Shown here: piece by piece, positions 6,873 through 12,773 of the stretch | Layout of the letters: every line of letters starts with the position of its first letter | Numbering within the stretch: the stretch's first letter is position 1 | NCBI GenBank assembly: GCA_034211175.1 | Contig: JAXHUH010000006.1 | Coordinates: 1-12,773 of the forward strand | Direction: 5' to 3' | DNA: 12,773 bases | Origin: JAXHUH01 sp034211175 | GTDB taxonomy: Bacteria > Actinomycetota > Acidimicrobiia > Acidimicrobiales > CAIXPF01 | Translations under genes and position numbers: made by a program | Notes under the pieces: model-generated | Told to the model about the DNA's origin: nothing | The model's input: only the letters and a program-made list of their open reading frames with translations | Database searches by the model: none

Positions 6873-7616
6873 GTGCGCACCATCAGGTACCGGGAGATCG
6901 CCGAGGACCTGCGGGCCCGCATCGTCGACGGCGATGCCGACGGTGAGGCGGCCCCCGGGCGCCTGCTGCCGAGCGAGGCCGAGCTCTCGCGCGACTACGG
7001 GGCCAGCCGTGCCACGGTCCGCAAGGCGCTCGAGGCCCTGCGTGAGGAGGGCCTGGTCGACTCCCGCCAGGGGTTCGGCTGGTTCGTCGCATCCGACCCG
7101 TTGCGCCAGGACCTCGTCCGGCTCGGGACCATCGAGTCCCAGCTCGCCGCGTCGGGGCGTCGCTCCGACCGCCGGGTGCTCGACTTCGGCTTCGTCGCAC
7201 CGACGGGCCGGGTGCGTGACGTCCTCGGCGACGAGCAGGTCCTCCGGGTGCGGCGGCTGGGGCTGGCGGACGGTCAGCCGTTCGTGCGGGTCACGATCTG
7301 GTGCCCGCAGCGGTGGGCGGCCGAGATCTCACGGGCCGATGCCGAGCGGTCCTCCTTCCAGGAGCTGCTGCCGGTCACGTTGGCCGGTGCCACCCAGACC
7401 ATCGGCGCACGACCGGTGTCCGCTGAAGACGCCTCGGTGCTGGCCCTCCCCGAGGGTGCGCCGGTGCTCGTCTGCGAGCGCATCACCCGCTCGGCGGACG
7501 GGGAGCCGGTGCTGCTCAGCGACCACGTGTTCCCGGCGCACCTGACCGAGTTCGTCGTCGAGCTGCCCGGGCCGGAGACGTTGGTGACGCCATCGGGGCT
7601 GCGGCTCGTCCACTGA
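6873..7616 (+). CDS. GntR-family regulator, HutC subfamily (UTRA domain)
   Basis: Transcription factor of 247 residues. An N-terminal winged helix (about 4-75) has the standard pattern YREIAEDLRARI, then LLPSEAELSRDYGASRATVRKALEALREEGLVDSRQGFGWFV with the recognition helix near 44-58. A UTRA ligand-binding domain fills about 95-240 (for example VLRVRRLGLADGQPFVRV and LLSDHVFPAHL), which places it in the HutC subfamily; the ligand is unknown. The only sensible start is the GTG at 6873. No ribosome-binding site precedes it, and a TATAGA -10-like hexamer ends only four bases before it, so the message may be leaderless, a common feature of actinobacteria. The divergent position suggests that it controls aconitase and itself; this is inferred, not shown. 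Confidence 0.92.
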   Translation: MRTIRYREIAEDLRARIVDGDADGEAAPGRLLPSEAELSRDYGASRATVRKALEALREEGLVDSRQGFGWFVASDPLRQDLVRLGTIESQLAASGRRSDRRVLDFGFVAPTGRVRDVLGDEQVLRVRRLGLADGQPFVRVTIWCPQRWAAEISRADAERSSFQELLPVTLAGATQTIGARPVSAEDASVLALPEGAPVLVCERITRSADGEPVLLSDHVFPAHLTEFVVELPGPETLVTPSGLRLVH

Positions 7617-7658
7617 CGGCCTGTCGTCGGTGGTCGAGGGCCATTCCCGGACGAGCGG

Positions 7659-7689
7659 TTGACGGCGTGGTGTTCGGCTCGCTTACTAT
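7659..7689 (+). promoter_or_regulatory. Candidate promoter for the cysteine-rich small protein
   Basis: TTGACG (7659-7664) and TACTAT (7684-7689) are separated by 19 bases, slightly longer than ideal. Transcription would start near 7696, leaving a leader of about 80 bases. Downstream sequences can form two small hairpins: CGCCGT/ACGGCG around CTGT (7692-7707) and CCCGA/TCGGG around CCG (7710-7722). The first hairpin would lie partly in front of the predicted start site, so its presence in the RNA is uncertain. Confidence 0.4.
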
Positions 7690-7778
7690 GGCGCCGTCTG
7701 TACGGCGAACCCGACCGTCGGGCAGTGGGATCGGACACCGAACGTGGGCTCGGATCACCCGCGAGAGGGGCGACCGGC

Positions 7779-7961
7779 GTGAAGTCGAGCGTCAGGACGA
7801 AGAAGAAGTGCTGCGACGACCGGCCGCGGTGCAAGTCGTGCCCGGTCGTCTGGGAGCGGCTCGAGGCGGCCGAGGTCGCCGTGCTCGTCGAGCACCGCCG
7901 CTATCGGGTCCTGCGCGAACCGTCGAAGCGCGAGTGGCGCACGGCTCGCCGCTCGGCGTGA
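7779..7961 (+). CDS. Small cysteine-rich protein of unknown function
   Basis: A 60-residue, very basic protein. The N-terminal part contains KKKCCDDRPRCKSCPVVW, with four cysteines spaced Cys-Cys-x5-Cys-x2-Cys, which could hold a metal ion or an iron-sulfur cluster. The rest is a charged helix-like segment (ERLEAAEVAVLVEHRRYRVL) and a basic tail. I recall similar tiny KCC...CKxCP proteins in actinobacteria without assigned function, but cannot confirm homology here. The GTG start at 7779 has GAGGGG eight bases upstream; the frame is open from 7659, but the upstream part is not protein-like. The stop lies 25 bases from the convergent DUF4190 gene stop. It has its own candidate promoter and so is probably transcribed separately from the GntR gene. 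Confidence 0.75.
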   Translation: MKSSVRTKKKCCDDRPRCKSCPVVWERLEAAEVAVLVEHRRYRVLREPSKREWRTARRSA

Positions 7962-7985
7962 GACCGAACGGCCCGGGCCGGGCGC

Positions 7986-8333
7986 TCAGCCCGACGCGAG
8001 CGCGCCGAGGACCAGCACCCCGAGGATCCCCCCGAACATCAGCAGCGACAGGCCGGCCACGATCAGGCCGGTGATGGCCAGCGGTCGCCCGGTGAGCGTG
8101 CCCTCGGACCGCCCGATGTCGCGCAGTGAGAGGCCACCGAGGATCACCCCGGGCAGCGCCAGGAACGGGCCGCCGCACACCCAGGCGCCCACACCGAGGA
8201 CCAGCGCGGCGACGGCCTTGTTGTCGGTGCGCACCACCTGGCCGTAGGCCGCCGTCGACCCTGCGCCCCGTCCCGGCCACGGTTGGTGGAACGGGCCGTC
8301 CGGTTGGGGCGGGGTGCCCGGCGGCTCGGCCAT
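7986..8333 (-). CDS. DUF4190-type small membrane protein
   Basis: A 115-residue protein with a Pro/Gly-rich soluble N-terminus (1-35) and two hydrophobic segments (about 40-67 and 84-113) joined by a short polar loop with the pattern GGLSLRDIGRSEGTLTGRPLAITGLI. This layout, with an ABC-like IxLGxIAL..I....GRxLAI.G motif, is that of actinobacterial DUF4190 proteins, whose role is unknown. It probably sits in the cytoplasmic membrane. The ATG at 8331-8333 has no strong ribosome-binding site. It lies 77 bp downstream of the nitroreductase gene, with a terminator-like hairpin between, so it may have its own promoter. Confidence 0.8.
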   Translation of the reverse strand: MAEPPGTPPQPDGPFHQPWPGRGAGSTAAYGQVVRTDNKAVAALVLGVGAWVCGGPFLALPGVILGGLSLRDIGRSEGTLTGRPLAITGLIVAGLSLLMFGGILGVLVLGALASG

Positions 8334-8358
8334 CGTCGCAGTCTGCCAGCGGGACCCG

Positions 8359-8389
8359 CCGGTGCGCCGACCCGGGGCCGGCGCACCGG
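8359..8389 (-). terminator. Hairpin downstream of the nitroreductase
   Basis: A perfect 11-bp stem CCGGTGCGCCG/CGGCGCACCGG (8359-8369 with 8379-8389) around a 9-base loop. It lies 22 bases after the nitroreductase stop on the minus strand and has no T-run. It probably terminates or attenuates transcription before the DUF4190 gene. Confidence 0.55.
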
Positions 8390-8410
8390 GCGCTCAGAGC
8401 TGGGTGTGGC

Positions 8411-9052
8411 TCACCACCGGTCCCAGTGGATGAGCTCGGCCGCGGGGAGGCGGGGCGCCTTCTTGAACTCGGTGCCCTTCGTGTACGCCACGGGGAACAG
8501 GCCCGCCTGCATCACCTTGTCGTGGGGGATGCCCAGCAGCTCGGCCACCTCCTTCTCGTTGGGGAGGTGCAGCGTCGTCCACGCGCTGCCGAGGCCCCGC
8601 TCGCGCAGCGCCAGCATGAAGCTCCACACCGCGGGGAGGATCGAGCCCCAGTAGCCGGCCTGGACCACGCCCGGCTGGCCGTCGATGCGGCCCTCGTGGC
8701 ACGGGATCACCAGGAACGGCGCCTTGTGGAAGTTCTCCGACAGGTACGTGGCCGAGTCGACGACCTTGTCGCGGCGCTCACCCCGGGTGTCGCCCGCCTC
8801 GTACTCGGGCCCGGGCATCTGGCGGTACTGGTCGAAGTTCGCCTTGTAGTAGGCGCAGATCTTCTCCTTGAGCGCCGCGTCCTCCACGACCACCCACTGC
8901 CACGCCTGGCGGTTGGAGCCCGTCGGTGCCTGGAGCGCGATGTCGATGCACTCCTCGATCACCGACCGCTCGACCGGCCGGTCGAAGTCCAGGCGCTTGC
9001 GCACCGAACGCGTCGTCGTCAGAACCTCGTCCGCAGTGAGCCCGAGCTGCAC
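8411..9052 (-). CDS. Nitroreductase-family flavoprotein
   Basis: A 213-residue FMN-dependent oxidoreductase of the nitroreductase superfamily, which reduces nitroaromatics, quinones or enones with NAD(P)H. Family marks are TTRSVRKRLDFDRPV (12-26) with the phosphate-binding arginines, the FMN segment APTGSNRQAWQWVVVED (42-58), and the C-terminal ALRERGLGSAWTTLHL (148-163) with PNEKEVAELLGIP (164-176). The natural substrate is unknown. I start at the GTG at 9050-9052, with AGGGGG four bases upstream; another GTG at 9082-9084 is in frame but has no ribosome-binding site. A TTGACA on the minus strand in the 82-bp upstream gap could be part of a promoter, so the gene is probably separate from the ECF operon. 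A hairpin follows the stop. Confidence 0.9.
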   Translation of the reverse strand: MQLGLTADEVLTTTRSVRKRLDFDRPVERSVIEECIDIALQAPTGSNRQAWQWVVVEDAALKEKICAYYKANFDQYRQMPGPEYEAGDTRGERRDKVVDSATYLSENFHKAPFLVIPCHEGRIDGQPGVVQAGYWGSILPAVWSFMLALRERGLGSAWTTLHLPNEKEVAELLGIPHDKVMQAGLFPVAYTKGTEFKKAPRLPAAELIHWDRW

Positions 9053-9134
9053 GTGTCCCCCTTCGTGGTCGACGGGGGGCACCTTATTGTCAACGCCCTT
9101 CCCGGCTGCCAATCGGTGTGGGCCGGACGCGGGG

Positions 9135-9530
9135 TCAGCCGCCGAGCAGGGCGACCAGGGCCAGCACCATGAGGACGACGTTGCGGACGATGTCGATGCG
9201 CCCGACGGCCTCGGTGCGCAGGCCGCCGAAGCAGCGGCACGGTGCCGTCGTGCCGCTGCGGATGCGGTCCACGAGGAACAGGGTGAAGCACACGAGGACC
9301 GCGAGCGCGGCGAAGCCGCCGGCGGCCGGCGCGGCCACCAGGGTGACCGCCACCGCGAGCTCGACCACGGGGACCGCGAGGGCGGCCGGCCCGGGTGCGG
9401 GCACACCGAGGGACGCGAACGCCTGCGCGGTGGCCGGCCGGTCGGCCAGCTTGGCGCCCGCCGACGCGGCGAGCACCGCGGCGAGGACGAACGCGGCGAT
9501 CGTCGCCACCAGGGTCGGGTCGCCGGTCAC
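9135..9530 (-). CDS. MauE/DoxX-like integral membrane protein
   Basis: A 131-residue membrane protein with four hydrophobic helices (about 6-26, 48-68, 70-88 and 113-131). Between helices 3 and 4 is the motif PCRCFGG (97-103), which is typical of MauE-type proteins. MauE helps mature methylamine dehydrogenase, and related proteins are thought to work in thiol or quinone redox chemistry across the membrane. No methylamine dehydrogenase or thioredoxin gene is in view, so the role here is open. The GTG start at 9528-9530 overlaps the EcfT stop as GTGA, a sign of translational coupling, and makes it the last gene of the ECF operon. Confidence 0.82.
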   Translation of the reverse strand: MTGDPTLVATIAAFVLAAVLAASAGAKLADRPATAQAFASLGVPAPGPAALAVPVVELAVAVTLVAAPAAGGFAALAVLVCFTLFLVDRIRSGTTAPCRCFGGLRTEAVGRIDIVRNVVLMVLALVALLGG

Positions 9531-10309
9531 GGCACGATCACCGCGGTGAGCACGGCCACCAGGGCGGACACGACCATCGCCACCACGTCGCCCGGGCCGG
9601 GGCCACGCTCGCCCCGGTCGGCCGCGGGCACGCCGCCCCGGGCGCGCACCGTCGTTCCCAGGTCCTCGGCCCGGCGGACGCTGGCGACGAGGACGGCGAC
9701 CAGCAGGTCGACCGCCTCGCTGATCCGTGCGCTCACCGTCGCGGCCTGCGGTCTCGGGCGCGTGGCCCTCGCCGCCCGGAGCATGCGCAGCTCGGCGCCG
9801 AGGAGCGGGACGCACCGGACGGTCAGCGCCACGGTCGCCACGATCTCGTCGACCGGGACCCGCAGCGCCCGGAAGGGCCGCCCGAGGCGGGCCATGGCCG
9901 GCGCCAGGTCGGAGGTCGGTGTCGTCCAACCCACGACGGCGGCGGCGAACGTGAGCAGGAACGTCAGCGACACGAGCCGCAGCCAGGACACCGGATCACC
10001 GCCCAACCAGGCCAGCGCCAGCGATGTGGCCAGGAACGCGGCGAAGATCGGCGGCGGGCGGGGGATCACGCCGGCGGGGAGCCGGGCGAGGACGAACGTG
10101 CCGACGGCAAGGAGCCAACCGGCGGCGAGCACCACGACCGACGGGTTGACGACCGCGCCGATCCCGAGCACCGTCACGACGACGAGCTTCGTGCCCGCCC
10201 ACGCCCGGTGGAGCGGCGAGTGGCCCGGCACCGGGCGGAGGATGCCGAGCGCCGGTCCCGGCAGGTCGCGCCGGCTCGGTCTCCGCCGGTCGGCGTCCTG
10301 CGCGCTCAC
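9527..10309 (-). CDS. ecfT: ECF transporter transmembrane component T
   Basis: A 260-residue membrane protein of the EcfT/CbiQ family, the scaffold that links the substrate-binding S component to the two ATPases of an energy-coupling-factor vitamin or metal importer. It has a polar N-terminus, then SPLHRAWAGTKLVVV (31-45), several hydrophobic segments (about 41-78, 87-102 and 112-128) and a cytoplasmic coupling region with RMLRAARATRPRP (175-187) and VRARGG (221-226). The ARG motif contacts the ATPases in this family. A final helix is at 242-259. Its GTG start (10307-10309) overlaps the upstream ATPase stop as GTGA, and its own stop overlaps the next gene the same way. Confidence 0.9.
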   Translation of the reverse strand: MSAQDADRRRPSRRDLPGPALGILRPVPGHSPLHRAWAGTKLVVVTVLGIGAVVNPSVVVLAAGWLLAVGTFVLARLPAGVIPRPPPIFAAFLATSLALAWLGGDPVSWLRLVSLTFLLTFAAAVVGWTTPTSDLAPAMARLGRPFRALRVPVDEIVATVALTVRCVPLLGAELRMLRAARATRPRPQAATVSARISEAVDLLVAVLVASVRRAEDLGTTVRARGGVPAADRGERGPGPGDVVAMVVSALVAVLTAVIVP

Positions 10310-10962
10310 GACGCCGCCTCGCTCGCCGCCAGCGGCCGGTCCGCGCTCACGCGGCCGTGGTCGAGCTCGACGACGCGGTCGCCGAGCCCGGCCAGGCCGG
10401 TGCGTTCGTGGGTGACGACGACGGTCGCGGTGCCGCGGGCGGCCAGCGCGGCGACGGCCGCCCGCAGGGCATCGAAGCCGGTCTCGTCGAGGCCGGCGAT
10501 CGGCTCGTCGAGCACGACCAGCCGCAGCGGCCGGGCCAGCAGGCCGGCGAGGACGACCCGACGCTGCTCGCCGCCGGACAGCTCGTCGACCCGCCGGTCG
10601 ATCATCGACCCGCCGAGGCCGACCAGGCCCAACGCGTACCGGGCCGACGAGCGCGTCCCGACGATCGACTCCAGCTCGGCGCCCACCGTCGGGCGCAGCA
10701 GCTGCATGCGGGGGTGCTGGAACGCGATCCCCGTCCGGTCCCGGGCGTCGACCAGCGGGACCCCGTCGAGCTCGGCCGTGCCCCTCGCCGGGAGGACGAG
10801 GCCGGCCAGCACCCACGCCAGCGTCGACTTCCCCGACCCGTTCGGCCCGGTCACGAGCACGCGCTCGCCCGGGCCGATCCGCAGGTCGACCCCATCGAGG
10901 GCCATGACCTCCCACGGCGTGCCCGGCGCGTGGTCGACCCCGACGTCGCGCAGGACGATCAT
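10306..10962 (-). CDS. ECF transporter ATP-binding protein (second ATPase)
   Basis: An ABC-type ATPase of 218 residues, one of two that drive the importer. Motifs are complete: Walker A GPNGSGKST (39-47), Q-loop FQHP (81-84), signature LSGGEQRR (128-135), Walker B LRLVVLDEP (146-154) with catalytic Glu153, D-loop GLDE (157-160), and switch His185 in VVVTHE. It is short and lacks any fused domain, as expected for an EcfA-type subunit. The ATG at 10960-10962 overlaps the stop of the upstream fusion gene as ATGA, and the EcfT gene overlaps its end, so all are co-translated. Confidence 0.93.
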   Translation of the reverse strand: MIVLRDVGVDHAPGTPWEVMALDGVDLRIGPGERVLVTGPNGSGKSTLAWVLAGLVLPARGTAELDGVPLVDARDRTGIAFQHPRMQLLRPTVGAELESIVGTRSSARYALGLVGLGGSMIDRRVDELSGGEQRRVVLAGLLARPLRLVVLDEPIAGLDETGFDALRAAVAALAARGTATVVVTHERTGLAGLGDRVVELDHGRVSADRPLAASEAAS

Positions 10963-12290
10963 GCGGCCCGCCCATCCCGGACGGCGACGACGCGACCGCC
11001 GTCGATGGTCACGACTCGGTCGGCGATGGCGCGGTCGTCGGCGAGGTGGGACACGTGGACCACCGCGGTGCCCTCGTCCGCGATGCGCCGCAGCAGCGCG
11101 CGCAGGGCGTCGCGTCCGTCGGGGTCGAGCATCGAGGTCGACTCGTCGGACAGCAGCAGCGCGGGCCGGCGCACCACCGCCGACGCGATCGCCAGGCGCT
11201 GGAGCTCGCCACCCGAAAGCGAGGTGGTGTCGCGCCGCTCGGCGCCCGCGAGCCCGACCCGATCGAGCGCACCGGCGATCGCGGTGACGTCGCCGCAGCC
11301 CCAGCGCAGGTCGTCGGCGACCGTGGCGCCGAGCACCTGGCTGTCGGGCCGCTGGCCGATCCACGCGGTGCCCCCGGGGCGGCCGAGCGCGATGGCGCCC
11401 GGGCGGCGGACGCTGCCGTCGGGCACGGTCATGCCGGCCAGCACCGCGAGCAGGCTGGACTTGCCGGCCCCGTTGGCGCCGGTCAGCACCACCAGCTCGC
11501 CGGGACGGACCTCGAGGTCGACGTCGCGCAGCACCGTGCGATCGCCGCGCCGCAGGCTCACGTGCCCGAGGTCGACGGGCACCGGGCCGGCCGGGCCGTC
11601 GTCGGTCGGGGCCATCGGCTCCGGCTCGCCGAGCGCGTGCTCGAGCCGATCGAGCACGGGACGGCAGATGTGGGTGGTGCACAGCGCGTAGATGACGGAC
11701 ACGACGAGCTGGCCCGCGGGCACGAACAGCCACCAGTAGCCGGGCACGAGCTCCGCCAGGCGGTCCCCCGGGGCGACGATCGCCTCGAGGCCGCCGAGCG
11801 ACTCCACGACGGCGTCGGCACCGGGCTGGTCCGCCACCCACTCGAGCACCCGTCGCAGGCCGCGCCACTCCGCCAGGTACTGGTCGATCAGCAGCTGGCG
11901 GGCCTCGGCGAAGACCGCGAAGAAGGCCACGCTGATGGCGGCGACGGAGCTCCACCCCACGGCGAGGGTCCAGCCGACGATGCGCCAGCGTGACCAGCCG
12001 GCGGCGATGCCCCGCCCGACCGGCCAGCCGTACATTCCGGCGACGACGACCTCGCCGGCGGCCCGGACGCCTCCGGCGAGCGTGGCGACCAGCGCGGCCG
12101 CGATGACGCCGAGGACGACGACCCGGGTGCGGCGCCGGGCGGCGAGGATGCCCCACGCCACCGTGGCGAGGACCTGGACGATCCCGATGAGCGGAACGAG
12201 CCGGCTCAGGAGGACGAGGAGGAACCCGGCGGCGGCGAAGACCGCCGCCTCAGCCAGCTCCTCCGGAGCCAGGGGGCCACGGTGCCTCAT
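10959..12290 (-). CDS. Fusion of a membrane (S-like) domain with an ABC ATPase
   Basis: A 443-residue two-domain protein. Residues 1-215 form a membrane domain with about five or six hydrophobic stretches (15-30, 33-50, 57-75, 104-127 and 184-205), including LVPLIGIVQVLATVAWGILAA and a repeated GW/AGW pattern. It resembles the DUF2232/YybS or ECF substrate-binding type. After a Pro/Gly linker (221-240) comes an ABC ATPase with Walker A GANGAGKSS (271-279), Q-loop Gln313, signature LSGGELQ (358-364), Walker B LLLSDE (378-383) with Glu383, and switch His415. Fused S-A proteins of ECF systems are known in mycobacteria (Rv2326c type). I start at the ATG at 12288-12290, preceded by GAGGAG; upstream ATGs lack such a site. 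It overlaps the Pro-rich gene by 41 bases. The substrate cannot be read from the sequence. Confidence 0.88.
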   Translation of the reverse strand: MRHRGPLAPEELAEAAVFAAAGFLLVLLSRLVPLIGIVQVLATVAWGILAARRRTRVVVLGVIAAALVATLAGGVRAAGEVVVAGMYGWPVGRGIAAGWSRWRIVGWTLAVGWSSVAAISVAFFAVFAEARQLLIDQYLAEWRGLRRVLEWVADQPGADAVVESLGGLEAIVAPGDRLAELVPGYWWLFVPAGQLVVSVIYALCTTHICRPVLDRLEHALGEPEPMAPTDDGPAGPVPVDLGHVSLRRGDRTVLRDVDLEVRPGELVVLTGANGAGKSSLLAVLAGMTVPDGSVRRPGAIALGRPGGTAWIGQRPDSQVLGATVADDLRWGCGDVTAIAGALDRVGLAGAERRDTTSLSGGELQRLAIASAVVRRPALLLSDESTSMLDPDGRDALRALLRRIADEGTAVVHVSHLADDRAIADRVVTIDGGRVVAVRDGRAA

Positions 12291-12773
12291 GGTCTCCTCG
12301 TGACCCACCACCCGTAGATCGTGCCCGATCGTCGGGGCCAATTGCGCCATCGGGCGGCGGTTGCCGGTCCCATGTGCCCGGTGCCATGCCGTCGGGCGGC
12401 GGGATCGGGCCACCGGCGGGCGGCGGGATCGGTGAGCCAGCGGGCGGGAACACCGGTGGCCGGGGTCCACCGCTGTCGGGCACGCCGGGGAACGGCGACG
12501 GCATCTGGCCGGGGGCGCCTCCCGGCGGCGTGGGCATCGGGCCGGACGGCGGCGGGCCCGATGGCGGCGGGTAGGAGCCCGGCGGGAACGGCGAGGGACC
12601 GGGCGCACCGGCACCGGGTGCGCCGGCCGCGGGACGCGACGACGCGAACGATGCAGCGGCCGCGGGCGCCGCGGGTTGGGCGGCCCGGCTGCCGTAGTCG
12701 ACGGGCGCGAGGCGGGGATCGATCGGCCGTTCGGCCGGGCGCTGCGTCGGGGCAGGCGTGCCGCCGGCCGCCG
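12250..12773 (-). CDS. C-terminal part of a Pro/Gly/Ala-rich protein (partial)
   Basis: An open frame without a stop from the right edge of the window to the TGA at 12250-12252, giving 173 visible residues; the start lies outside. The visible part is a low-complexity tail: a moderately varied stretch (RPAERPIDPRLAPVDYGSR), then Ala-rich and Pro/Gly-rich runs such as SYPPPSGPPPSGPMP and PIPPPAGG repeats. Third codon positions are almost all G or C, as expected for a real gene here, except in the last part where it overlaps the next gene. Such tails are common on actinobacterial envelope and cell-division proteins, but no domain is visible, so I assign no function. Its end covers the ribosome-binding site and start of the ECF fusion gene, so it is probably the upstream gene of the same operon. 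Confidence 0.62.
   Translation of the reverse strand, partial: AAGGTPAPTQRPAERPIDPRLAPVDYGSRAAQPAAPAAAASFASSRPAAGAPGAGAPGPSPFPPGSYPPPSGPPPSGPMPTPPGGAPGQMPSPFPGVPDSGGPRPPVFPPAGSPIPPPAGGPIPPPDGMAPGTWDRQPPPDGAIGPDDRARSTGGGSRGDHEAPWPPGSGGAG
12393..12432. repeat. Two copies of a 24-bp coding repeat
   Basis: The 16-mer CGGGCGGCGGGATCGG occurs at 12393-12408 and 12417-12432, that is with a 24-bp period. On the minus strand it encodes the repeated octapeptide pattern PIPPPAGG/PIPPPDGM in the Pro-rich tail. It is an in-frame amplification in a low-complexity region. Confidence 0.6.

Noticed and set aside
4505..6946. An 813-residue plus-strand open frame opposite aconitase
   Set aside because: It is the antisense shadow of a certain gene in high-GC DNA. 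The product is Gly/Val/Arg/Asp-rich, matches no family, and the minus-strand protein has all its catalytic residues.
7969..7983. GC palindrome (GGCCCGGGCC type) between the two convergent genes, as a shared terminator
   Set aside because: The stem is only about five pairs with a three-base loop and no T-run, too weak to call in DNA of this composition.
9395..11287. A 630-residue plus-strand frame opposite the ECF genes
   Set aside because: Arg/Ser/Pro-rich shadow of four coupled minus-strand genes that have complete motifs.

Overview
The window is about 12.8 kb of very GC-rich DNA with strong G/C preference at third codon positions. GTG starts, a 6C-type small RNA and ECF-transporter genes with four-base stop/start overlaps all point to an actinobacterium. 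The mitochondrial-type aconitase and general gene style fit a deep branch such as Acidimicrobiia, but that placement is an inference. I see no tRNA, rRNA, CRISPR array, transposase or phage gene.

Layout, left to right. Positions 61-1329 (minus) encode a type II citrate synthase. Positions 1506-2855 (minus) encode a short, atypical acyl-CoA carboxylase carboxyltransferase subunit. Positions 3006-3920 (minus) encode a LysR regulator. The intergenic region 3921-4519 carries, on the plus strand, a small RNA (about 3992-4124) with three hairpins whose loops are all UCCCCCC, the last being a strong intrinsic terminator. This is a 6C RNA. An 18-bp perfect palindrome overlaps its predicted promoter. 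Positions 4520-6793 (minus) encode the aconitase, with a divergent GntR/HutC regulator at 6873-7616 (plus) across a 79-bp shared control region. A 60-residue cysteine-rich protein (7779-7961, plus) with its own candidate promoter follows.

From 7986 to the right end everything is on the minus strand. Read in the direction of transcription, it starts with the C-terminal part of a Pro/Gly-rich protein (12773-12250). Next come a membrane-domain/ABC-ATPase fusion (12290-10959), a second ATPase (10962-10306), an EcfT-like membrane protein (10309-9527) and a MauE/DoxX-like membrane protein (9530-9135). These last four genes are linked by ATGA or GTGA overlaps and the first overlaps the Pro-rich gene by 41 bases, so all five look like one operon. 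Downstream lie a nitroreductase (9052-8411) and a DUF4190-type membrane protein (8333-7986).

Functionally, the left half holds two consecutive TCA-cycle enzymes (citrate synthase and aconitase), an acyl-CoA carboxylase subunit, two regulators and a regulatory RNA. The right half is a group II-like ECF importer whose substrate cannot be read from the sequence. The items most worth a second look are the triple-C6 RNA with its operator, the carboxyltransferase with an altered first oxyanion site, the GntR/aconitase switch, the S-domain/ATPase fusion and the cysteine-rich miniprotein.
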